Assembly (NCBI GenBank): GCA_031291115.1
Contig: JARLJQ010000003.1
Span: forward strand, 186,001 to 250,000
DNA: 64,000 nucleotides
DNA from: Legionella sp.
GTDB taxonomy: Bacteria; Pseudomonadota; Gammaproteobacteria; Legionellales; Legionellaceae
Direction: 5' to 3'
Part shown: positions 26,744 to 34,861 of the stretch, in pieces
Position numbering within the stretch: the first letter of the stretch is position 1
How the letters are laid out: each line of letters begins with the position of its first letter
Position numbers and translations under genes: made by a program
The notes under the pieces: generated by a model
What the model was told of the DNA's origin: nothing
Databases searched by the model: none
Seen by the model: the letters and a program-made list of their open reading frames with translations, nothing else

Positions 26744-27478
26744 TTATCTTGAAATGTATTTTTCGCGAATAATTTGTTGCATGGCAAAGCCTTGCTCTTT
26801 TAAGTAGTTAAATGCATCGTCGATCATACCCGGATTTCCACATAAATAAACAACATCTTGTTGTGGATTTAAATCAAGAGTGGGAAATGCATGCTGTACG
26901 TAACCGTTGAACTCATTTTCCTGCAATTCTTCTGCTGTTTGACGGCTTAAATAAGGTCTAAACGTAGCTTTGGGGTATTTTTGCGCAAAAGCCTTAAATT
27001 CTTCACAGTAAAGAATTTCTTCACGACGTTGCACACCTTGCAGAATAACCACTTGCAGTTCAGGCTGTGCTTCCATACGCTTACCAAGCTCTTGCAGCAT
27101 GGCTCTGTAGGGTGTTATCCCGGTACTGGTAGCAATAAGGAGGTAACGACCCGGAATTTCATCTTTCATAATTAATCGACCAAAGGGTCCATTGATATTA
27201 ATTACATCACCAGGTTTTAAGTTAAACAACAGTTCAGTACCGGGCCCATTTTCAAAATAACCTGCAGCAAACTCAATTTGGTTATTTTGTTTGGGTTCAT
27301 TAGCTATACTGTAACTACGCTTTAATGATTTACCTTCATGTTCAAAATGAATGGTAATGAATTGTCCTGGCAAATAGCTGAACTCTGGGGATAATGCACA
27401 ATTAAAGATAAAATGTTTTACTTTAGGCGTAATCATAAATGATTCTTTTAAAGTAATTGGAAATGTGTTTACTTGCAT
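26744..27478 (-). CDS. Ferredoxin-NADP reductase-type flavoprotein
   Basis: This 244-residue protein has the FNR-like fold: the FAD motif RSYSIANEP (about residues 55-63), GPGTELLFNLKPGDVININGPFG (about 78-100), the NAD(P) nucleotide loop LIATSTGITPYRAML (about 114-128) and the C-terminal YLCGNPGMIDDAF. No iron-sulfur or other electron-carrier domain is attached. It may be an NAD(P)H:flavin or ferredoxin reductase; the partner is not identified. It lies 20 bases upstream of the aldolase gene on the same strand. Confidence 0.86.
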   Translation of the reverse strand: MQVNTFPITLKESFMITPKVKHFIFNCALSPEFSYLPGQFITIHFEHEGKSLKRSYSIANEPKQNNQIEFAAGYFENGPGTELLFNLKPGDVININGPFGRLIMKDEIPGRYLLIATSTGITPYRAMLQELGKRMEAQPELQVVILQGVQRREEILYCEEFKAFAQKYPKATFRPYLSRQTAEELQENEFNGYVQHAFPTLDLNPQQDVVYLCGNPGMIDDAFNYLKEQGFAMQQIIREKYISR

Positions 27479-27560
27479 GAAAATTTCAACTTTTATTATA
27501 AAGTGCTTAATATAAGGAAAAAATTATGCAATGCAAGGGTTGGCGACATATAATTAATTT

Positions 27561-28103
27561 ATGACCACGATCGACTTAGTTTCTATATTAGGCAACATTA
27601 GCCAATCTCTATACCCTTTGCAGCGTTTGATTACAGGGGGCGCTTATATATTAGGTATTTTATTTTTCATGACCGCTATAAATAAATTGATGAAAATCGC
27701 AGATCACCGAGCACAATCCTCGTCACAAGAAAAGATGTTTACACCCATGATGTATTTGCTTTTTGGGGCGATTTTGATTTATTTACCTTCAGCATTGAAT
27801 GTAATGGCTAATACGGCCTTTGGCGTGGGTAATGTTTTAACCTACACGGAGTATTCTCCTGCGAATATATACAGCACCATGGGCTTATTTATTCGTACGG
27901 CAGGGGTATTATGGTTTGTTCGCGGTTGTGTTCTTGTGGCTCAGGCTAGTGAACCAGGAGCGCAGCATGGCCCTAAAGGGCTGGTATTTATTATTGCAGG
28001 AATTTTATCAATGAACTTTGATAATACCGTGTCTATATTAAATAATATGATGGCGTATATTACTCATGTGACTGTTGCAATTAAAGAAAGCCAAGGATTT
28101 TAA
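27561..28103 (+). CDS. dotV: Dot/Icm type IV secretion component, IcmC/DotE/DotV family (probably DotV)
   Basis: This 180-residue inner-membrane protein has four hydrophobic segments and two blocks that recall IcmC/DotE: LYPLQRLITGGAYILGILF near residues 17-35 and GPKGLVFIIAGILSMNFDN (about 135-153). DotV is the IcmC paralogue encoded apart from the two main dot/icm regions in L. pneumophila, and from memory it lies near proA and pssA as here. The assignment to DotV rather than another paralogue rests on that context. It should sit in the inner-membrane part of the secretion channel. Confidence 0.75.
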   Translation: MTTIDLVSILGNISQSLYPLQRLITGGAYILGILFFMTAINKLMKIADHRAQSSSQEKMFTPMMYLLFGAILIYLPSALNVMANTAFGVGNVLTYTEYSPANIYSTMGLFIRTAGVLWFVRGCVLVAQASEPGAQHGPKGLVFIIAGILSMNFDNTVSILNNMMAYITHVTVAIKESQGF

Positions 28104-28107
28104 GTTA

Positions 28108-28386
28108 TTATTCTTCGCCACAAATGCGCAGGTTATTCGCTTTAGCGAAATCCAGAATTGATTGATACAGTAGAGGACTTGATTCCTTAAGACGGGTATC
28201 GAGTAATACACATTGATAGCCATCGCTGTTCACACTGGGGCGTAATAAAGGAGAATATCGAATACGGCAGTTTTTGAAGCTCGCCAGTGATCCGCTCATT
28301 CGTTCTGCCCAATCGCTGGGACGAAATGTTTTCCCTTGATCGGTTATTCCTTCGATAATGATTGTTTTTTTTTCAGGATCAGCCAT
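28108..28386 (-). CDS. DUF3579 family protein
   Basis: This 92-residue protein matches DUF3579, with the family words IIEGITDQGKTFRPSDWAER (about residues 9-28) and YSPLLRPSVNSDGYQCVLLD. No signal peptide or membrane segment is seen. The family is common in beta- and gammaproteobacteria and has no established role. It ends 4 bases after the convergent dotV-like gene. Confidence 0.85.
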   Translation of the reverse strand: MADPEKKTIIIEGITDQGKTFRPSDWAERMSGSLASFKNCRIRYSPLLRPSVNSDGYQCVLLDTRLKESSPLLYQSILDFAKANNLRICGEE

Positions 28387-28550
28387 AATTCTATGTAATT
28401 TAAATACAGTGTGCTAAGTATAGCATCATGGGAAGACGGCTGTATTGAAATTTATTCACTTTAGAACAATATATTTGTGTTTGCAAAAGTACGTTTTATC
28501 CCTATCATGTCAGAAGTTGCTATTTAGTATTTTAAGAAGGTTGATTACGA

Positions 28551-29288
28551 ATGGAAAAAGAAAGTCATTCAGGTATTTATTTATTACCCAATTTATTTAC
28601 GACAGCCAGTCTGTTTGCTGCATTTTATTCTCTTGTAGCTTCAATGAAAGGCCAGTATGAGGCTGCTGTTATTGCTATATTCATTGGAATGATTGCGGAT
28701 GGGTTGGATGGACGCATCGCGCGTTTGACTAATACTCAGACAGAGTTTGGCGCGCAATATGACAGTTTATCGGATATGGTGACCTTTGGTGTTGCTCCGT
28801 CATTATTGCTTTATAACTTGATGTTAAGTCAGTTAGGTAAAGTGGGTTGGTTAGTCGCTTTTGTTTATACTGCCGCAGTTGCTTTACGTCTGGCTCGTTT
28901 TAATACGCAAATGGAAACAGCGGACAAGCGTTATTTTCAGGGCCTTCCTTGTCCTGCAGCTGCAGCTGTGATGGCTTCTTTTTCCTGGTTATGCTTTCAA
29001 AATGGCTGGAATAATATGTTTATTGGCGTAGTGACAGCCATATTAACGTTGGTTGTCTCCGTTTTGATGGTGTCCAATTTCCGTTACTACAGTTTTAAAG
29101 AAATAGATTTTAAAGGTAAAGTTCCTTTTCTATATGTCTTGGTGATGATTGTTTTATTTGTAGCGATCGCGGCAAACCCAGCTTGTGTTATCTTTATTGG
29201 CCTTGGTGCTTATGCGGTGTCCGGATTAATTGTAACTTTGGTGGCGGTGAATAAAGTACGGAAGCAAAGAAAGAATGCTGAGAAGTAG
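28551..29288 (+). CDS. pssA: CDP-diacylglycerol-serine O-phosphatidyltransferase
   Basis: This 245-residue integral membrane enzyme makes phosphatidylserine, the precursor of phosphatidylethanolamine. The CDP-alcohol phosphotransferase motif is complete: DGLDGRIARLTNTQTEFGA followed by YDSLSDMVTFG (about residues 46-76; D-G-x2-A-R-x8-G-x3-D-x3-D). About seven hydrophobic segments follow. It is the membrane-bound (B. subtilis-type) form. Ribosome site AGAAGG precedes the ATG. A family A repeat follows the stop. Confidence 0.94.
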   Translation: MEKESHSGIYLLPNLFTTASLFAAFYSLVASMKGQYEAAVIAIFIGMIADGLDGRIARLTNTQTEFGAQYDSLSDMVTFGVAPSLLLYNLMLSQLGKVGWLVAFVYTAAVALRLARFNTQMETADKRYFQGLPCPAAAAVMASFSWLCFQNGWNNMFIGVVTAILTLVVSVLMVSNFRYYSFKEIDFKGKVPFLYVLVMIVLFVAIAANPACVIFIGLGAYAVSGLIVTLVAVNKVRKQRKNAEK

Positions 29289-29293
29289 TACCT

Positions 29294-29396
29294 CGTCATC
29301 CTGAGCAAAGCGAAGGATCTCCTGAATGTGGCTCAGCGCCATTTGATGGGAGGTAAGTTCCTTCGATTACGCTCAGGACTGCGTTCTGAATGACGT
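29294..29396. repeat. Family A repeat, locus 5
   Basis: The left end is CGTCATCCTGAGCAAAGCGAAGG and the right end is a short duplicated CTCAGGACTGCG TTCTGAATGACG. The spacer AATGTGGCTCAGCGCCATTTGATGGGAGG is shared with loci 1, 2 and 9. It lies in the convergent gap after pssA. Confidence 0.8.
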
Positions 29397-29426
29397 ATTA
29401 TTTTTTATAGAACCAGACAGGAAAAC

Positions 29427-29477
29427 TAGGGTCTGTTGACATTTCGGCTCAATCTAGCGAAATGTCAACAGACCCTA
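29427..29477. repeat. Family B hairpin element, copy 2
   Basis: This is the cleanest copy: GGGTCTGTTGACATTTCG pairs with CGAAATGTCAACAGACCC as a perfect 18-bp stem with a short loop. TA flanks both sides. The right-hand TA forms part of the TAG stop codon of the HPr gene, so insertion appears to have set or preserved that stop. Confidence 0.85.
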
Positions 29478-29744
29478 CTCGCCTTCACCAAAGAAATTAT
29501 TAATTAATTGAACCAAAGCCTCATTCATATGCTCTTCGTCAGGGCCTTCGATTTCCAGCGTAAGTTCACTGCCTTTATTGGCCGCGAGCATCATGACACC
29601 CATAATGCTTTTACCATTAACGGTTTGTGAATTTTTAGTGACTTCAATGTGGCTTTGATACCGCGCAGCAGTGGATACGAATTTCGCTGATGCTCGTGCG
29701 TGCAAACCCAATTGATTAATGATTTTAATTTTAGTGGTTATCAT
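29475..29744 (-). CDS. HPr family phosphocarrier (HPr/NPr)
   Basis: This 89-residue protein has the phosphorylated His15 in LGLHARASAKFV and Ser46 in VNGKSIMGVMML, as in HPr-family carriers. The C-terminal part ELTLEIEGPDEEH and the location next to hpf and rpoN favour NPr of the nitrogen PTS over the sugar PTS HPr. The usual neighbours ptsN and rapZ are absent between hpf and this gene. The stop codon overlaps a family B element. Confidence 0.9.
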   Translation of the reverse strand: MITTKIKIINQLGLHARASAKFVSTAARYQSHIEVTKNSQTVNGKSIMGVMMLAANKGSELTLEIEGPDEEHMNEALVQLINNFFGEGE

Positions 29745-29840
29745 AACAGGTACAATGTATCACAAAACGGTCTTTAGGGTACAGGTATTCTTGCGCAAAA
29801 AAAAGTTAAATGGTTTTTCAGATAATCATTTGTGAGTCAG

Positions 29841-29860
29841 GTTGGGCTGCAAAGCCCAAC
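29841..29860. terminator. Palindrome downstream of hpf, possible terminator
   Basis: GTTGGGCTGCAAAGCCCAAC forms an 8-bp stem with a 4-base loop just after the hpf stop codon. No clear U-run follows on the minus strand, so termination strength is uncertain. A very similar palindrome lies at 54818-54837. Confidence 0.4.
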
Positions 29861-29882
29861 ATTTAAAGAATATATATGGACT

Positions 29883-30170
29883 CTAGTGATGATGAATTTT
29901 ATCTTTATGCTTAAGGAGCTGGCGATCGAGTTTATCAATTAAGCTGTCAATGGCAGCATATAAATTGTCTGATTCAGCGCTGGCATGTAACTCGCCTTTA
30001 GCTACAACAACCGTGGCTTCGGCAATTTGTCTTAATTTTTCAACGTCATAAACAACATGAATTGCCGTAATTTGATCAAAATGACGCTCCAGTTTTTCGA
30101 ATTTTTCTTCAGTAAATGCCCTGATAGCAGGGGTAATTTCCAAACGATGCCCAGTAATATTTATTTGCAT
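29883..30170 (-). CDS. hpf: Ribosome hibernation-promoting factor (short form)
   Basis: This 95-residue protein has the HPF/RaiA fold: MQINITGHRLEITPAIRAF, EEKFEKLERHFDQI, then the conserved YAAIDSLIDKLDRQLLKHKDK. The short length matches HPF rather than the long form. It binds the ribosome small subunit and promotes inactive dimers in stationary phase. It lies 25 bases after rpoN on the same strand, the classic rpoN-hpf arrangement. Confidence 0.94.
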   Translation of the reverse strand: MQINITGHRLEITPAIRAFTEEKFEKLERHFDQITAIHVVYDVEKLRQIAEATVVVAKGELHASAESDNLYAAIDSLIDKLDRQLLKHKDKIHHH

Positions 30171-30195
30171 AACGAATCTCCCTCGGTTACTTAAT

Positions 30196-31599
30196 TTAAT
30201 TACGAATCATTTTTCTTTCATTAGATGGGGAAATCCCCATTGCTTCACGATATTTTGCCACGGTTCTTCGTGCTACCTGAACTCCTTGTTCCTCTAGCAA
30301 GAGGGTGATTTTACTATCGCTTAGCGGTTTTTTTCTATTTTCAGCGGCAATTAATTTTTTTATTACTGCTCTTATCGCAGTAGATGAGTATTCATCACCA
30401 GCATTTGTATTTATATGGCTGGAAAAAAAATATTTTAACTCGAATACTCCACGCGGAGTATGAATGAATTTTTGCGTGGTGACACGTGAAATTGTAGATT
30501 CATGCATATCAAGTGCACAAGCAACATCATTTAAAATTAATGGCTTCATTGCTTCTTCACCAAATTCGAGAAAACCTTGTTGGTATTCTACGATACACAC
30601 GGCTACTTTAAGCAGTGTTTCCTGACGGCTTTGAATACTTTTTAAAAACCAACGTGCTTCTTGGAGATTATTTTTTAAAAACTGATTGTCCGCACTGTTG
30701 TCTGCTCGTTGAATTAATGAAGCATATTGGCTATTAATACTTAACTGAGGCAAAGCACTTTGGTTTAATACAACCATCCATTCATTGTTTATTTTTTTCA
30801 CAGTTAAATCAGGAATGATATATTCCGTAATGCTTTGATGAATCAAATTACCAGGCCTTGGGTTTAATGCTTGGATAACACGCAGGATTTCATCCACTGT
30901 TTTTTCACTGATGTGGTAGTTTTTCATCAGTTGTTTGTAATTGTGCTGGCCAAGTAAGCCGATATCGTCATTAATAATTTTTTTTGTAAGTTCTAAGTGT
31001 GTTGTATTTAATGGCAATTGTTCCAATTGCACGAGTAATGTTTCTGCCAAATTGATAGAGGCGCAACCTGTTGGATCAAATAACAGCACCCGCTGTCTTA
31101 GCGCTTCTATTTCTTCTAAATCAATCGGATGTTCTTCACTGGTCAGACTGGTATGTAAATCATCCATAGAGATACTGAGAAAGCCATCATCATCTGTAGC
31201 ATCAATAATTGATGTAGCAATGACGCGGTCTACATCGTTCATTGATAGCAGATTAAGCTGCCATCTTAAATGATCTTGTAAATTGGTGGTTGTGCAGTGC
31301 AAATTATCAAAATTATAATCGCTCTCATCGAAATTACCGCGCTTATTTGACATTTGATAGAGCTCGGACCACTGAAAATCAGTTTGTTCTTCCGCGTTGC
31401 GTTGCTTCGCATCGGCGTCATTTCCTGATTCGTCTTTCTCTTCATGTGGTGTAGCTTCCAACATAGGATTGGATTCGACGAGGAGTTGAATTTCGTGTTG
31501 TAAGTCGATAGTAGATAATTGCAAGAGTCTAATTGCTTGCTGTAGCTGAGGCGTTAGCGTCAGATGTTGCCCTATACTCAGCTGCAATGACGGTTTCAT
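30196..31599 (-). CDS. rpoN: RNA polymerase sigma-54 factor
   Basis: This 467-residue sigma factor has a Q-rich region I (MKPSLQLSIGQHLTLTPQLQQAIRLLQLS), an acidic region II (about 60-110), a core-binding domain and the RpoN box ARRTVAKYREAM near the C-terminus, which reads the -24 promoter element. The start at 31599 has an AGAGGA ribosome site 5 bases upstream; a GTG seven codons further upstream is less likely. In Legionella RpoN takes part in flagellar control. No lptB gene precedes it, unlike many gammaproteobacteria. Confidence 0.95.
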   Translation of the reverse strand: MKPSLQLSIGQHLTLTPQLQQAIRLLQLSTIDLQHEIQLLVESNPMLEATPHEEKDESGNDADAKQRNAEEQTDFQWSELYQMSNKRGNFDESDYNFDNLHCTTTNLQDHLRWQLNLLSMNDVDRVIATSIIDATDDDGFLSISMDDLHTSLTSEEHPIDLEEIEALRQRVLLFDPTGCASINLAETLLVQLEQLPLNTTHLELTKKIINDDIGLLGQHNYKQLMKNYHISEKTVDEILRVIQALNPRPGNLIHQSITEYIIPDLTVKKINNEWMVVLNQSALPQLSINSQYASLIQRADNSADNQFLKNNLQEARWFLKSIQSRQETLLKVAVCIVEYQQGFLEFGEEAMKPLILNDVACALDMHESTISRVTTQKFIHTPRGVFELKYFFSSHINTNAGDEYSSTAIRAVIKKLIAAENRKKPLSDSKITLLLEEQGVQVARRTVAKYREAMGISPSNERKMIRN

Positions 31600-31793
31600 G
31601 CAAATCCTCTTTGTTTCCACTGCTAGTTAATATCAGTTTAAACGATTCGTGAGGATTATCCAGTATTTACAATTGTAAATTTAATCGGACTAAGAAAAAA
31701 AGAATTAAATTTCAAGACTCTGTAATTTATTTCACGGCATGAAATAAATAGCGTGACACGCAAGAATTACGCAGGGGATTTAGAATAGAGAAT

Positions 31794-31822
31794 AAAAAAA
31801 GCCTCAAATAAATGAGGCTTTT
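31794..31822 (-). terminator. Rho-independent terminator of rpmB-rpmG
   Basis: On the minus strand GCCTCA-loop-TGAGGC is followed by a run of seven Ts. It begins a few bases after the rpmG stop codon. Confidence 0.85.
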
Positions 31823-31828
31823 AAGTAA

Positions 31829-31993
31829 TTATTTTACTTTTTTCTCTTTAAATAACACGTGCTTACGTACTTTAGGATCGTACATCATCAGTTCCATTTT
31901 TTCAGGATGGTTACGTGGGTTTTTAGTTGTAGTTTTATAGTATCCAGTTCCTGCCGTGGATTCCATCTTCACTTTAACAGTGATAGCTGCCAT
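31829..31993 (-). CDS. rpmG: 50S ribosomal protein L33
   Basis: This 54-residue ribosomal protein was read directly from the sequence. It starts [19 protein letters not shown], contains [20 protein letters not shown] and ends [10 protein letters not shown]. It has no CxxC zinc motif, so it is the zinc-independent form. It lies 15 bases after rpmB on the same strand, the usual rpmB-rpmG operon, and a strong terminator follows. Confidence 0.96.
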   Translation of the reverse strand: MAAITVKVKMESTAGTGYYKTTTKNPRNHPEKMELMMYDPKVRKHVLFKEKKVK

Positions 31994-32008
31994 GGTTTAT
32001 CCCCTTAA

Positions 32009-32245
32009 TTATACTTTTTCGCCGTTAGCTCTGATTCGTTCTAGAATTAGAGAGATACCTAATTTATCAATAATGCGCATGCCTTTAGCACTGACTTTTA
32101 ATGTGATAAATCGCTTTTCTTCTTCAACCCAGAAACTATGGTTTTGAATATTGGGCAGAAAGCGTCTTCTGGTTTTGTTATTAGCGTGCGACACTTTGTT
32201 ACCAGTCATTGGTCGCTTGCCAGTTACCTGACATACTCTAGACAT
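32009..32245 (-). CDS. rpmB: 50S ribosomal protein L28
   Basis: This 78-residue ribosomal protein begins [20 protein letters not shown] and contains [20 protein letters not shown], as in gammaproteobacterial L28. There are no paired cysteine zinc motifs. It is the first gene of rpmB-rpmG. The trmB gene is divergent, 157 bases away. Confidence 0.97.
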   Translation of the reverse strand: MSRVCQVTGKRPMTGNKVSHANNKTRRRFLPNIQNHSFWVEEEKRFITLKVSAKGMRIIDKLGISLILERIRANGEKV

Positions 32246-32402
32246 GTGTTACTCCAAATTAGATTTTATATGGTTGTCTTTGTAAAATTCTTGGCATATA
32301 GCCGGATGTGAAATACAAGAGCGGTTTTATATCAAAAAAATGTAATAGTTGCAAGATTTTTGTAGAAACATATAATCTCATTTTTTTTAAATTGAGTCAT
32401 AA

Positions 32403-33077
32403 ATGATACATCGTAGAATAAAAAGTTACGTATTGCGAGCTGGAAGAGTCAGTAACAGACAGCAACAAGGTCTGGATCTTTGGCTGAAAAATTATCAACT
32501 TACAGTAGATGGTACCCCTTGGGATGTGACAAAAGAATTTCCACGAACCGCAGATATTGTAGTGGAAATAGGCTTTGGGATGGGAACTTCCTTATTAACC
32601 ATGGCGCAAAATAATCCTGAATTAAATTACATAGGTATTGAAGTTCATCAAGCAGGAGTTGGAAGTCTGGTTGCTGATTTGCATGATCATGAAGTAAATA
32701 ACGTCCGAATTGCAGCTCATGATGCCGTGGAAGTGTTTCGTACGCAATTGGCGGATAACTCCATTACAGGTGTACAAATTTTCTTCCCAGATCCCTGGCA
32801 CAAAAAACGCCATCATAAACGACGCTTAATTCAGGCTGAATTTATTCAATTATTAGTTCAAAAAATTAAACCGGGTGGATTTATTCATTGCGCGACCGAT
32901 TGGCAAGAATACGCCGAGCATATATTAGAAGTTTTATCTGCAGAGCCTGCTTTACATAATTCACAGGCAGAAGGTGGCTATTCACCTAAACCAGATACAC
33001 GCCCACTAACCAAATTTGAACAGCGTGGCGAGCGTCTGGGGCATGGTGTTTGGGATTTGATTTTTATTAAGACTTAA
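32403..33077 (+). CDS. trmB: tRNA (guanine-N7-)-methyltransferase
   Basis: This 224-residue SAM enzyme methylates guanosine 46 in the variable loop of tRNAs. It has the SAM loop VEIGFGMGTSLLTMA (about residues 56-70), IGIEVHQAGVG and the family signature FFPDPWHKKRHHKRRLIQ (about 127-144). The start begins with MIHRRIKSYVLRAGR, typical of the family. It is transcribed divergently from rpmB. Confidence 0.95.
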   Translation: MIHRRIKSYVLRAGRVSNRQQQGLDLWLKNYQLTVDGTPWDVTKEFPRTADIVVEIGFGMGTSLLTMAQNNPELNYIGIEVHQAGVGSLVADLHDHEVNNVRIAAHDAVEVFRTQLADNSITGVQIFFPDPWHKKRHHKRRLIQAEFIQLLVQKIKPGGFIHCATDWQEYAEHILEVLSAEPALHNSQAEGGYSPKPDTRPLTKFEQRGERLGHGVWDLIFIKT

Positions 33078-33201
33078 TCAGCCTGAATAATGCTGCGCAG
33101 CAGTGGAATAAGGAGGATTTCACTGTCGTTTTGTGTATTTGATCTTCCTTGCTCACTGTGTAATATTAGTTCGGTAGTAACTACTCAAGGGATAATACAT
33201 C

Positions 33202-34692
33202 ATGGAATTTGTAACTGAAATAGAAGCGGCTATAAAATCCGGTTTCGATGGATTTGAACAATTTATTGTACAAGCGCTGCAAAATAATAAAGATTATTTG
33301 CAACAAACATTCTGGGTGCCAGGCGGTTCGCAAATGACTGTTTTAAATTATTTGATTCAGCAGCATCAAGAACCAAAAGCCGGTTTTCCAGCAGAACCAG
33401 GTTCTTGCGATCTGACACGATTTATTAATTTTGTTATTGTCAATGCGCAGGATAAAAATGCTGGTGAACCCTTACACCAAGCAATTAGTTCCGGAAAAAT
33501 TCAGTTAGCACGTTATTTTTTACAGCGCGGATTTTTTGAGCTGAATCGACGTGATAAAGAAGGGCATACTTTATTGTCTTTGATCTTGGTTATCAGAAAC
33601 CGCGATTTGTTGAATGAGCTGTTATGCACGGAGTTTAATATTCATAAAATGAATCTGGTAATTCATGAAGCGGCATTTTTGACTCGCAATCCTGTGGAAT
33701 GCCAGCCCATACACGAAGCTGTTTTGTCTAATTACGCTTTAGGCGTAAAAAAACTAGCAAAAGCTGGGGCACAATTGAGCAATCCTGTTGGTCCTTTAAG
33801 GGATACTCCAGTGTTGCTTGCAGCGCGTTTAGGGCATATGAAAGCGCTTACTGCATTACTTGAATCTCCTCAAGAGCAGCTTGACCTGAACGCGGTAAAT
33901 ACAGCGCATAAGGACGGAGAGACTGCAATTGAGGCACTATGTGAGCTTTTATTACATGATAAAGACAATAAAGAACTCCTTAATGGAATTGCCAAGTTAT
34001 TATGTTGCGGTGCTGTACCACCACGTACTGAAAAAATGCGTCAGCTGTTGGCAAATAAGCGCAGCAGTTTACTTCATGCAATTGACTGTTATTTGGAGAC
34101 GAAACCCGCGCTTGTTGATGATTTTGTAGGACGTTGCCATGTAACAGAAAGCCCTTTGCACAGCCTTATTTATGTTGATCATTCCTGGGGCAATGCACTG
34201 CGTCAACTTTTTGGTCGACCAAGTAAAACGGCACTTATTGTCGAAAGTTGGGTTATTAGAAAATACAGTCAAGCACAAGCTCAGCAGCCGAATGAACCGG
34301 CCTTATTATCCACGAAAGCTGCTGTAACTTTTACTGGGAATGAACAGCCTTTAACTTTATATGCGGAATTTGTGCGTCGTTATGATAAGGCGTATAGCGA
34401 CCAGAAAATAACAAATCCCTGGAGTACGATGCGTTGGAAGATTGCAGAAGGACGATGCACTTGGGATGAAGTATCGCGCTATGCAGCTGCTTATCCTGCC
34501 AGTAGAACTGGAATTATCATTAAAGAAATGATTAAACCTTTGAGCCATGAGGTTCATAATATCCCTTCTTTTGTCATGCATGATAATTTAAACTCACTGG
34601 AGCGGCCTTTATCAACGTATGCTCATCCGACTCTGCATTCACATCCTACGGTTGAACCTGCTGAATCCGTTGAACCTTTTGAAATGCGATAA
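33202..34692 (+). CDS. Ankyrin-repeat protein, AnkC/LegA12-like Dot/Icm effector candidate
   Basis: This 496-residue soluble protein has no signal peptide. Ankyrin-type repeats lie in about residues 85-220 (for example PLHQAISSGKIQLARYFLQRG, PIHEAVLSNYALGVKKLAKAG and TPVLLAARLGHMKALTALLE). The remaining 270 residues are without a domain I can name. The neighbours trmB upstream and hflK-hflC-purA downstream match, from memory, the L. pneumophila locus of AnkC/LegA12, a translocated substrate of Dot/Icm. Translocation of this protein is an inference. Confidence 0.75.
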   Translation: MEFVTEIEAAIKSGFDGFEQFIVQALQNNKDYLQQTFWVPGGSQMTVLNYLIQQHQEPKAGFPAEPGSCDLTRFINFVIVNAQDKNAGEPLHQAISSGKIQLARYFLQRGFFELNRRDKEGHTLLSLILVIRNRDLLNELLCTEFNIHKMNLVIHEAAFLTRNPVECQPIHEAVLSNYALGVKKLAKAGAQLSNPVGPLRDTPVLLAARLGHMKALTALLESPQEQLDLNAVNTAHKDGETAIEALCELLLHDKDNKELLNGIAKLLCCGAVPPRTEKMRQLLANKRSSLLHAIDCYLETKPALVDDFVGRCHVTESPLHSLIYVDHSWGNALRQLFGRPSKTALIVESWVIRKYSQAQAQQPNEPALLSTKAAVTFTGNEQPLTLYAEFVRRYDKAYSDQKITNPWSTMRWKIAEGRCTWDEVSRYAAAYPASRTGIIIKEMIKPLSHEVHNIPSFVMHDNLNSLERPLSTYAHPTLHSHPTVEPAESVEPFEMR

Positions 34693-34861
34693 ATATAAAT
34701 TCTCCATCAGAGAGTAGCTGTAGAGCTTGCAGGAGCTCTATACACACTCTTTGTTCTTTATGGCAGCAAAGATAAGTTCCGCCAGATCAGTATCTACTTG
34801 CTTAAACTTCATATACCCCATAGAATTCTAATTTTATTAAAATGTTTCAGGGGAGTCGTAC

